DNA of 39,419 nucleotides from a virus: IMG/VR virus record IMGVR_UViG_3300008993_000095, positions 1 through 39,419 of that record. The stretch is one strand, 5' to 3'. The first letter of the stretch is position 1, and the number at the start of each line of letters is the position of its first letter. Positions 28,113-33,369 of the stretch are shown one piece after another. The notes below the pieces were generated by a model. That model did not search any database. It was not told the origin of the DNA and saw only the letters and a program-made list of their open reading frames with translations. The position numbers were made by a program, and so were the translations under genes.

Positions 28113-28562
28113 TTATTTGTTTATTTTTGTAATTTTTTCAGCTCCTCGACTACCGAAGTACGCTACGTAAACTGTTATTAATAGTGTTTTTAAAAGTTCT
28201 ACCCAAGCTGTATCTATACTAAATAATATACTATGGAAAGAATCTAATATCATTAATGTTGTTGAAGCTAGAGTTAAGTATATAAGAGTAAGTGGGCGAG
28301 TATTCTTAGAAAGCCATGAATCACTTTTCATATCGCTAGACCAACGTTTAGAAACGTTTTCCATCTCTGTGAGATCTTGTTCTATTAACTTCATTGCCGT
28401 TTCTTTGTCAACGGCCTTAATCTTATTATCACTTGATATAAGATTTTTTACAATAGCTAGACTACCTTTGTCAGGTAATAATTCTCCTATTTTCTTAAGT
28501 AAAGTAGGAGCTTTTGTTTTTAAAAAAGCCCCTATTTTAGTTTCATTAAATTTTTTAGCCAT
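28113..28562 (-). CDS. Holin-like membrane protein (3TM-holin superfamily style)
   Basis: 149 residues. An N-terminal helical, charged half (1-75) is followed by WSSDMKSDSWLSKNTRPLTL (74-93), a pattern I link to phage holins of the DUF3154/3TM type. Membrane segments lie at about 90-108 (LTLIYLTLASTTLMILDSF) and 119-137 (AWVELLKTLLITVYVAYFG), with a basic C-terminus. Holins pore the membrane to let the amidase reach the wall. The amidase gene lies about 2.3 kb upstream in the same operon, not adjacent. The start overlaps the previous stop as TAATG. Confidence 0.65.
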   Translation of the reverse strand: MAKKFNETKIGAFLKTKAPTLLKKIGELLPDKGSLAIVKNLISSDNKIKAVDKETAMKLIEQDLTEMENVSKRWSSDMKSDSWLSKNTRPLTLIYLTLASTTLMILDSFHSILFSIDTAWVELLKTLLITVYVAYFGSRGAEKITKINK

Positions 28563-28912
28563 TATCTGCTATTTCTACCAGCAATTCTACTAACTACGTG
28601 CATATGCTTCTTTTTAGCTATATCTTCTTTGTGTATTTCTTTTTTAGCATCGTATATGAGCTCTCTTTCATGCATCATATCTTTATCGTAACTATTCATC
28701 CTAGAAGGTGATTTATACATAGTAGCCATAGACTGATCTTTCATTAATTGTTTACCTGCAGCACCTGGATTCTTAGCGGTATAACTACCACCGTCTTGAT
28801 TTGTTTTCATCTTTGTTGCGGGTGATTTTAATATTTTTTCTTTTAATTCCTTTGGTAAATTCTTTTGTTTACCTACTAAAGGTTTTTTTGCTGGTGATTT
28901 TTTGTAAGGCAT
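28562..28912 (-). CDS. Small basic hypothetical protein
   Basis: 116 residues, Lys/Met/Ser-rich, with the N-terminus MPYKKSPAKKPLVGKQKNLP and a helical segment EIHKEDIAKKKHMHVVSRIA near the C-terminus. No Cys and no membrane segment. It contains SPxxK/KSPA-like motifs that can bind DNA in other proteins, but this is only a resemblance. It is co-translated with the holin-like gene (TAATG overlap) and follows the peptidase gene. Function unknown; possibly a virion or nucleic-acid-binding protein of the small-gene cluster. Confidence 0.6.
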   Translation of the reverse strand: MPYKKSPAKKPLVGKQKNLPKELKEKILKSPATKMKTNQDGGSYTAKNPGAAGKQLMKDQSMATMYKSPSRMNSYDKDMMHERELIYDAKKEIHKEDIAKKKHMHVVSRIAGRNSR

Positions 28913-28922
28913 AATATTTGTT

Positions 28923-29285
28923 TTATTTTTTTTCTTTTTTATAGGCTTCTTGTTCCCAAGGAAAATTTTTACTTCCTTCTTTGATCCATTTACCTTTATA
29001 TTTAATCTTATTGTTTTTTCTTGGATATTTAATGCCGTCCCAAGTGACGCTATTGTCAGTATAATCTAAACCTTTTCTACCATTTGACTTCTCAAAGTCT
29101 TTAAACTGCTTAACATGAACTTCTTCATGGCTAATTACTTCTTTCGCTTGTTTAGGATCTTTTATTTTATTGTTAATAACAATAGTTCCATTATTGTTAG
29201 CTCTACCTAAAACACCATCTTCTTCGTCAATATGGTAAACAGGAGTTATACTAGTTTCGTAAGGTGCTCTTATTTTAAAACCCAT
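28923..29285 (-). CDS. HEExH-type putative metallopeptidase
   Basis: 120 residues. The motif HEEVH at 53-57 (in the segment VISHEEVHVKQ) is an HExxH zinc-binding motif, and a later FPWEQEAY (108-115) offers a Glu for the third ligand (E111 or E113), as in gluzincins. The sequence between is Lys/Asn-rich. At 120 residues it is much smaller than typical cellular zincins, but small HExxH proteins are known in phages. It could cut wall peptides, scaffold or another virion protein. No signal peptide is seen. The start overlaps the neighbour's stop as TAATG. Activity is inferred from the motif only. Confidence 0.6.
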   Translation of the reverse strand: MGFKIRAPYETSITPVYHIDEEDGVLGRANNNGTIVINNKIKDPKQAKEVISHEEVHVKQFKDFEKSNGRKGLDYTDNSVTWDGIKYPRKNNKIKYKGKWIKEGSKNFPWEQEAYKKEKK

Positions 29286-29542
29286 TACTTTCTTTTACAG
29301 CCAAAATTATTAGCATAATTAGCCATCTTAACAACGGCTGGTTTATATTTCTTAGTATTTTTCATTACTTTACTAGCTGCAGAACAAGTAGACTTGCCTG
29401 GCATATTTTTTTCTACCCAAGCAGTAAACTTACCCTCGTTTTTTTCTTTTATTTCTGGAAATTCTTTTTTTGTTGCAACAGATTTCTTTTCAGCTCTTGA
29501 TGCATGAACAGCTTTTCTTTGTGCGTCGTTTTTATAACCCAT
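29285..29542 (-). CDS. Small Lys-rich Cys-containing protein
   Basis: 85 residues, strongly basic, with two Cys: one in GKSTCSAASKVMKNTKK and one in the C-terminal NNFGCKRK. The sequence begins MGYKNDAQRKAVHASRAEKK. It has no membrane segment or catalytic motif. It lies in the cluster of short basic proteins, with TAATG coupling to the peptidase gene. I do not recognise a family with certainty. A virion or DNA-associated role is suggested only by charge and company. Confidence 0.6.
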   Translation of the reverse strand: MGYKNDAQRKAVHASRAEKKSVATKKEFPEIKEKNEGKFTAWVEKNMPGKSTCSAASKVMKNTKKYKPAVVKMANYANNFGCKRK

Positions 29543-29543
29543 T

Positions 29544-29690
29544 TTATTTGTTTTTATATGGAAAGTAATCGTTTAATATATTTTGTCTATTCTTACACCC
29601 ACATCCACCGGGTATCATATCTGCCATTTTTTTTATTCCTGTAGCTTTAGTAAATCTAGCTATTGTATCTCCTAGTCCTTTATCTTTCAT
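29544..29690 (-). CDS. Very small Cys-containing protein
   Basis: 48 residues, ATG at 29690: MKDKGLGDTIARFTKATGIK, then MIPGGCGCKNRQNILNDYFP. The CGC pair with the aromatic C-terminal helix (DYFPYK) resembles short proteins I remember from marine Bacteroidota phages (GLGDTI, then KATGIK, then CGC). The Cys pair could bind metal, but two Cys alone are weak evidence. One base separates its stop from the start of the next gene. Function unknown. Confidence 0.65.
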   Translation of the reverse strand: MKDKGLGDTIARFTKATGIKKMADMIPGGCGCKNRQNILNDYFPYKNK

Positions 29691-29699
29691 AATACTTAA

Positions 29700-29960
29700 T
29701 TAAAATATTGAACAAAACCATCTTTTTCTAGCAGCTCTACCTCTTTCACCATCCCAACTTTTTGATCTACTACAAAATGCTTTTTGTCTTTTGTAAGCTT
29801 TTGTACCAACTTTCACATCACACTTAGTTACTGCTGTTTTAAGTTTACTGCCAGGATTAGCTTTTCTATAAGCTTTAACGCCTTTAGATGTCATACCAGC
29901 GCCTTCATCTGTACTTCTAAAATTACGACCTTTTCCTTTTGTAGTTTTTCTTATAGCCAT
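29700..29960 (-). CDS. DUF6321-like small basic protein
   Basis: 86 residues. It carries the pattern GAGMTSKGVKAYRKANPGSK (about 20-39), a Lys-rich connector, then FCSRSKSWDGERGRAARKRW (about 62-81). I associate this with DUF6321, a short protein found across marine phages and large DNA viruses. Three Cys and a very high pI are evident. Its function is not known to me. TAATG links it to the next upstream gene of the cluster. The family name is from memory and unsearched. Confidence 0.75.
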   Translation of the reverse strand: MAIRKTTKGKGRNFRSTDEGAGMTSKGVKAYRKANPGSKLKTAVTKCDVKVGTKAYKRQKAFCSRSKSWDGERGRAARKRWFCSIF

Positions 29961-30247
29961 TACTTTTTCTTTTTTGTTGACTCACCGCATTTTAAACTAG
30001 GATTAGCTACTTGCCTCCAATCTTGCTTAACCCAATTTTTTAAACTACCACCACTACTAGTTCCAGTAACATTGCTTTTGCTTGATCTTTTGTATTTACC
30101 AGCAGCACCAGCTTTTCTTTTAGCACTTATAACAGCTGATCTTTCAGATTTACTCATGCTTTTTATCTTAGCGTAAGGTAAGCAAACTTTTTTAGTGCCT
30201 CCGCCTTTGGCTTTTGTTTTTCTAACTTTTGTAAATGGTGATCTCAT
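29960..30247 (-). CDS. DUF5872-like small basic protein, possibly permuted
   Basis: 95 residues. Two recognisable blocks: VCLPYAKIKSMSKSERSAVI (about 22-41) and SLKNWVKQDWRQVANPSLKC (about 68-87), with Gly/Lys-rich linkers. In the DUF5872 proteins I remember, the Trp-containing block comes first and the Cys-Pro-Ala/Lys block second. Here the order is reversed, as if circularly permuted. If my memory of the family is right this is unusual; otherwise it is simply a variant. Very basic, two Cys. Function unknown. Confidence 0.6.
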   Translation of the reverse strand: MRSPFTKVRKTKAKGGGTKKVCLPYAKIKSMSKSERSAVISAKRKAGAAGKYKRSSKSNVTGTSSGGSLKNWVKQDWRQVANPSLKCGESTKKKK

Positions 30248-30388
30248 TTAGCACTTACCTTTACCTTGTTGTTTAGAAGCCCACATATTAGCATAAGCCG
30301 ATGGGTATACGTCAAACTTTTTTTTAGCTGCAGCTTTACAAGATGCTGATAGTTTTCTTAATGCTGGTGATAAATCTTTATTTTTCAT
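30248..30388 (-). CDS. Very small Lys-rich protein with VYPSAYAN motif
   Basis: 46 residues, ATG at 30388 (MKNKDLSPALRKLSASCKAA). The segment FDVYPSAYANMWASKQQGKG includes the VYPSAYAN motif, which I recall from short proteins of marine phages and giant viruses. Two Cys, one at the very C-terminus. The start overlaps the upstream stop as TAATG, so it is translationally coupled. The function is unknown; charge and company suggest nucleic-acid or virion association. Confidence 0.65.
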   Translation of the reverse strand: MKNKDLSPALRKLSASCKAAAKKKFDVYPSAYANMWASKQQGKGKC

Positions 30389-30519
30389 TATTTTTTACAG
30401 TTTTTAGATTTTTTGTGATCATAACCTTTTTTCTTTAATGAAAGATGTTTCTCCATAGTCTTAGCCATAACTTCTTTACAATCTTTATACATCATATGAG
30501 GTTTATATTCTTTTTCCAT
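30388..30519 (-). CDS. Very small Lys/His/Met-rich protein
   Basis: 43 residues, ATG at 30519: MEKEYKPHMMYKDCKEVMAK, then KHLSLKKKGYDHKKSKNCKK. Two Cys and several His, very basic. Both ends overlap neighbours as TAATG (30519-30521 and 30386-30390), which makes it very likely translated despite its size. No recognised family. The Cys/His content would allow metal binding, which I cannot confirm. Confidence 0.6.
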   Translation of the reverse strand: MEKEYKPHMMYKDCKEVMAKTMEKHLSLKKKGYDHKKSKNCKK

Positions 30520-30875
30520 TATCTACGTTTTTTTGATTTTAATGCTAAAACTTGTTTGGCTAATTCATCTAATTTGCCATCAGTCTTTGTGCCATCTTTC
30601 ACTAATGTAGAAAGCACTTTAATTTCTTCAGATAGTATATCGTTCATCTGTTCCATCATATCAACTCTTTCTTTTAGATCTTTTATGTTAGCATGATTCC
30701 ATTTTTCTTTTAAATCATACTCTAGTCTCTTAACTTCCGTAGGTGGCATTCTCTTCGCTAAATCAATATCTTCTTGTAATGTATAGTACATACCAACTAA
30801 AGTTGTTGTTAACATGATTATACCTATTACTGTTTTTATATCAATTTTAAATTCTGTGTTTTCAGATATCTTCAT
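30519..30875 (-). CDS. Membrane-anchored coiled-coil protein, i-spanin-like
   Basis: 118 residues from the ATG at 30875 (MKISENTEFKIDIKTVIGII), which overlaps the end of the amidase gene by 14 bases. A longer frame exists to 31046 but reads through the amidase in another frame, so I reject that start. A single membrane segment lies at about 11-33, then a charged coiled coil (35-100) and a basic C-terminus (KQVLALKSKKRR). One N-terminal anchor plus coiled coil just after an amidase is the design of lambda Rz-type inner-membrane spanins. No outer-membrane lipoprotein partner (Rz1) is visible, so the function is inferred. Confidence 0.6.
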   Translation of the reverse strand: MKISENTEFKIDIKTVIGIIMLTTTLVGMYYTLQEDIDLAKRMPPTEVKRLEYDLKEKWNHANIKDLKERVDMMEQMNDILSEEIKVLSTLVKDGTKTDGKLDELAKQVLALKSKKRR

Positions 30876-31272
30876 ACTCTTCTGTTGCATCAAATGACGG
30901 GCATGCTTTGTTAGCAAACTCGCTGTGTGAATAAATAACTGCCTCTGGGTACATTGCCTTAAGTGTTTTAAGCACATGTAAGAGACTATCTTTCTGTTCT
31001 TGTGTTCTTGTATCCTTAGGTGTTTTGCCGTCAGCCTCAACACCACCGCAATAGCAAATTCCTATTGAGTTACGATTGTGACCTTTGCAATGAGCTCCTA
31101 TTTTATCAATATCACGACCTTTGTTTATTGTTCCGTCTAAATCAATATAAAAATGATAACCTATATTGTTCCAGCCTTTAGCTAGGTGCCAGTCTCTAAT
31201 GGTATCTACAGAGACCTGCTGTCCTTCTCTAGTAGCAGAACAATGTACTATAATTTCATTTACATTTCTCAT
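30862..31272 (-). CDS. N-acetylmuramoyl-L-alanine amidase (T7 lysozyme-type endolysin)
   Basis: 136 residues. Cuts the bond between muramic acid and the peptide stem of peptidoglycan. The zinc and catalytic residues match T7 lysozyme in spacing: H10 (IIVHCSATREG), Y39 (NIGYHFY), H116 (IYSHSEFANK), K122 and C124 (KACPSFD). The distances H10-Y39 (29), H116-C124 (8) and K-C (2) are the same as in T7 lysozyme as I know it. No signal peptide, so export needs a holin. The start overlaps the previous stop (ATGA). Confidence 0.9.
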   Translation of the reverse strand: MRNVNEIIVHCSATREGQQVSVDTIRDWHLAKGWNNIGYHFYIDLDGTINKGRDIDKIGAHCKGHNRNSIGICYCGGVEADGKTPKDTRTQEQKDSLLHVLKTLKAMYPEAVIYSHSEFANKACPSFDATEEYEDI

Positions 31273-31421
31273 AAGTTATTTTTAGGTCTATATTCTCCAA
31301 ATAATCTTTTAATTAAACCAGGATGGTCTTCTCTATAACTTTTTTTAGCAGATTTTATTGCGTCTTTATCATTTAAAATTCTACGCTTTTCTCTTCTTGC
31401 TCTTCTTTCTTCTTTACTCAT
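31269..31421 (-). CDS. Very small basic protein
   Basis: 50 residues, ATG at 31421: MSKEERRARREKRRILNDKD, then HPGLIKRLFGEYRPKNNL. Highly Arg/Lys-rich with a short hydrophobic C-terminal part. ATGA overlaps link it to the 51-residue membrane protein upstream and the amidase downstream, which is strong support for translation. Function unknown; it sits in the middle of the lysis genes. Confidence 0.6.
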   Translation of the reverse strand: MSKEERRARREKRRILNDKDAIKSAKKSYREDHPGLIKRLFGEYRPKNNL

Positions 31422-31573
31422 TTCTTCTTATGTAATAATAACCACTTGTGTACAGTGTACCCTATGGTTAAAGTTAACAATAAAATCTCTAACATTGGCT
31501 CCACCCAGTTTAACGTAGCTAAAGCAAATGAAGATGCATTTAATAAATACAGCTTCACATCTTCCATATCCAT
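31418..31573 (-). CDS. Small single-membrane-segment protein
   Basis: 51 residues, ATG at 31573: MDMEDVKLYLLNASSFALAT, then WVEPMLEILLLTLTIGYTVHK and a basic tail HKKK. One hydrophobic segment (about 27-46). Overlaps on both sides (TAATG and ATGA) indicate coupled translation. Placed just before the amidase it could be a holin or antiholin of unusual size, but the better holin candidate lies at 28113-28562. I am not sure which is used. Confidence 0.6.
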   Translation of the reverse strand: MDMEDVKLYLLNASSFALATLNWVEPMLEILLLTLTIGYTVHKWLLLHKKK

Positions 31574-31743
31574 TATTTATTTGCGTTGAGTACTGCGTTT
31601 CCTTTGTAAGGTATATTATCTATTCTTTTTAGCGTTGGTGTTATAGTTGAATTATTAGATCCCATAACTCTAGTACCTACTACAGGTATTTTACAAGGTA
31701 TGTTGACACCTGCTGGCATTTGTTTTTCTCCGTAACTTGGCAT
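31573..31743 (-). CDS. Very small hypothetical protein
   Basis: 56 residues, ATG at 31743: MPSYGEKQMPAGVNIPCKIP, then VVGTRVMGSNNSTITPTLKR. One Cys. No membrane segment or motif. Its TAATG overlap with the membrane protein downstream is the main support. The upstream gap to the 306-residue gene is 12 bases. Function unknown. Confidence 0.55.
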   Translation of the reverse strand: MPSYGEKQMPAGVNIPCKIPVVGTRVMGSNNSTITPTLKRIDNIPYKGNAVLNANK

Positions 31744-31755
31744 AATTATTTATTT

Positions 31756-32676
31756 TTATTTATTCATGTTTTTATCAATAGCGTAAGTTCCAGCTCCTGT
31801 AATTGCGCCCTTTGCTAATTTTGTTAATACATTTTTAGCTCCATCACCACCTGTCGACGCGCCTACACTTAGCTTTGTTAATACATTTTTAGCTCTATCG
31901 CCACTTGTAACTGTTTTTGGTTGATTGTTAGTTCCTGAATTATCTTTAAAGCCTGTTCCAGGAGTTGCAAAGTTTTTATTAGTTTTAATATCATTAATAG
32001 GTTTAAAGGACCTGGAATATGCTCCAGCCTTATCGGTTTTAGATATGCCTTCAGCAGAACCTTCAGCAACCATACTTTTAGCTATTGCACTAAATTTCTT
32101 TTCGTCTTTATATTGAGCCATAGACATATTAGGTGATATAGTACCTGTAATAGCTCCTAGTTTTTTCATTGGTTTCATTTTTATTTCTCCTTTTTTAGTT
32201 AAAAAAGATTTGCTTTCTAAATCTCTTCCTTGACCGTATTTGTTTTCTAAAAGTTGATTTTGTGCTTTAGAAGCTCCTACAGTTTGATCTTGTAATATTT
32301 TTTGTTCTTTAGCTTTTTCTTTTTCTTTATCAGCATTAATTACTGCCACAGTACCTCCAATCAATGCGCCAGCAGCCATACCATAAGGACCTAACGCAGC
32401 GCCCATTTGAGCACCTTGAGCAGCTCCACCAAGTGCTTTAGTAGCTCCATAACCTTGTTTTAAAGGATCTTGTTCTCCAAATGTATTAGTTAGCATGCCA
32501 ACACCTCCAGCAATAGCTCCAGCTCCACCAGTGTTAAAACCACCACCAGCAGCTCCAGCAGCTCCAGCAGCTGAAGATTGTTGCGCGGGATTTATATAAC
32601 CACCACCAGTTCCACTAGTTGTCAAAAAATCTAAATTTTTCGCAGGTGATTCATCTTGTTTCATTTTATAGCCCAT
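31756..32676 (-). CDS. Gly/Ala-rich probable internal virion protein
   Basis: 306 residues. Residues about 30-115 are Gly/Ala-rich with glycine-zipper-like runs (GGAAQGAQMGAALGPYGMAA), then a helical, charged region (KEKEKAKEQKILQDQTVGAS). Such Gly/Ala hydrophobic helices occur in phage proteins thought to cross the membrane during DNA ejection. The C-terminus has an 18-residue in-frame tandem duplication (AKNVLTKL occurs twice), visible as a 54-base DNA repeat. Role inferred from composition and position between the winged-helix gene and the small lysis genes. Confidence 0.55.
   Translation of the reverse strand: MGYKMKQDESPAKNLDFLTTSGTGGGYINPAQQSSAAGAAGAAGGGFNTGGAGAIAGGVGMLTNTFGEQDPLKQGYGATKALGGAAQGAQMGAALGPYGMAAGALIGGTVAVINADKEKEKAKEQKILQDQTVGASKAQNQLLENKYGQGRDLESKSFLTKKGEIKMKPMKKLGAITGTISPNMSMAQYKDEKKFSAIAKSMVAEGSAEGISKTDKAGAYSRSFKPINDIKTNKNFATPGTGFKDNSGTNNQPKTVTSGDRAKNVLTKLSVGASTGGDGAKNVLTKLAKGAITGAGTYAIDKNMNK
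31805..31912 (-). repeat. 54-base in-frame tandem duplication
   Basis: Two adjacent 54-base copies (31805-31858 and 31859-31912). They share the identical 20-base run TTGTTAATACATTTTTAGCT at 31821-31840 and 31875-31894. It encodes the duplicated AKNVLTKL segment of the 306-residue protein and keeps the frame. The copies differ in other positions, so it is not brand new. Confidence 0.8.
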
Positions 32677-32677
32677 A

Positions 32678-33112
32678 CTATCTGGTTTTATCTTTGTTAA
32701 CGTATTCTATTGACTTAGTAATTACCTTGTAACTATATCTATTACTTTTTTCTAATTTTTTAGTAGGCATATCTTCTTCGCCTAACATTATACGGTACAT
32801 GCGACTTATCAGCTGTTTGCACTTATATGAAACTTTGTATATGTGATATTTTTGAGTGGTGTGGTTTCTTTTACGCCACACTGTAATCCACCCTTGTTTC
32901 AATAATCTGTTCCAGCGCCTATTGTCCCAGCTGAATGAGTACGTACCTTTTATAAAATCATTTTTAGTAAACATATCTATAGCGTCAAGATATATTAATA
33001 ACTCTAGTTCTGCATCGTTTAAGTCATTAGTTTTACAAGCCCATTTTCTAATTATTCTATAATGCTTAAGTAAACCTAGTTCTTTTAAATCACTAGATAT
33101 TAATTTTCTCAT
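32678..33112 (-). CDS. Putative winged-helix (MarR-like) protein
   Basis: 144 residues. Helical N-terminal part (LLKHYRIIRKWACKTNDLND), another helical block (ELELLIYLDAIDMFTKNDFI), a probable recognition helix (SWDNRRWNRLLKQGWITVWR) and a basic beta-hairpin-like segment (RKRNHTTQKYHIYKVSYKCK) give the order of a winged helix-turn-helix. Very Arg/Lys/Trp-rich. I recall similar proteins in marine Bacteroidota phages annotated MarR-like. It directly follows GroES with ATGA-type overlap (ATG at 33112). It may regulate the late genes or be packaged with DNA. No ligand-binding domain is visible. Confidence 0.6.
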   Translation of the reverse strand: MRKLISSDLKELGLLKHYRIIRKWACKTNDLNDAELELLIYLDAIDMFTKNDFIKGTYSFSWDNRRWNRLLKQGWITVWRKRNHTTQKYHIYKVSYKCKQLISRMYRIMLGEEDMPTKKLEKSNRYSYKVITKSIEYVNKDKTR

Positions 33113-33369
33113 AATATAATAACTACATCAAACTCTTTAATAACTTTATATTCTTCTTTATTTATTTCTATTTTAAATCCAGATGATTTATCGTAATAAA
33201 TTTCATCACCTTTTTTTAAAACAGATACATCAGAGCCAGGTTCTATAACCTTAGCTCTTCTATATCTAATATCTTCTCTTTGCTTCTCAGCTAAGATTAA
33301 TCCACCTTTTGTAGTTACATCAGTTTCCTTGACTGGATCTATAACTATAAATTTACCTACTGCTTTCAT
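33109..33369 (-). CDS. groS: GroES-type co-chaperonin
   Basis: 86 residues, shorter than the usual ~95 of bacterial GroES. The order of elements is complete: FIVIDPVKETD (7-17), mobile loop with GGLIL (22-26), an IRYRRAKVIEPG strand (34-45), a GDEIYY turn (54-59), and the closing EEYKVIKEFDVVIIL. The mobile-loop GGLIL corresponds to the GGIVL tripeptide region of E. coli GroES that binds GroEL. It lies directly after groL and overlaps its stop (ATGA), so the two are translationally coupled and presumably made in matching amounts. Confidence 0.92.
   Translation of the reverse strand: MKAVGKFIVIDPVKETDVTTKGGLILAEKQREDIRYRRAKVIEPGSDVSVLKKGDEIYYDKSSGFKIEINKEEYKVIKEFDVVIIL

Noticed and set aside
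29784-30176. 130-residue plus-strand frame
   Set aside because: Antisense to two well-supported small genes (DUF6321-like and DUF5872-like). The Phe/Ser-rich product is typical of a shadow of Lys/Arg-rich coding.
30876-31046. Extended N-terminus for the spanin-like protein
   Set aside because: It would be a frame-shifted reading of the amidase; the ATG at 30875 gives a natural membrane-anchored protein.
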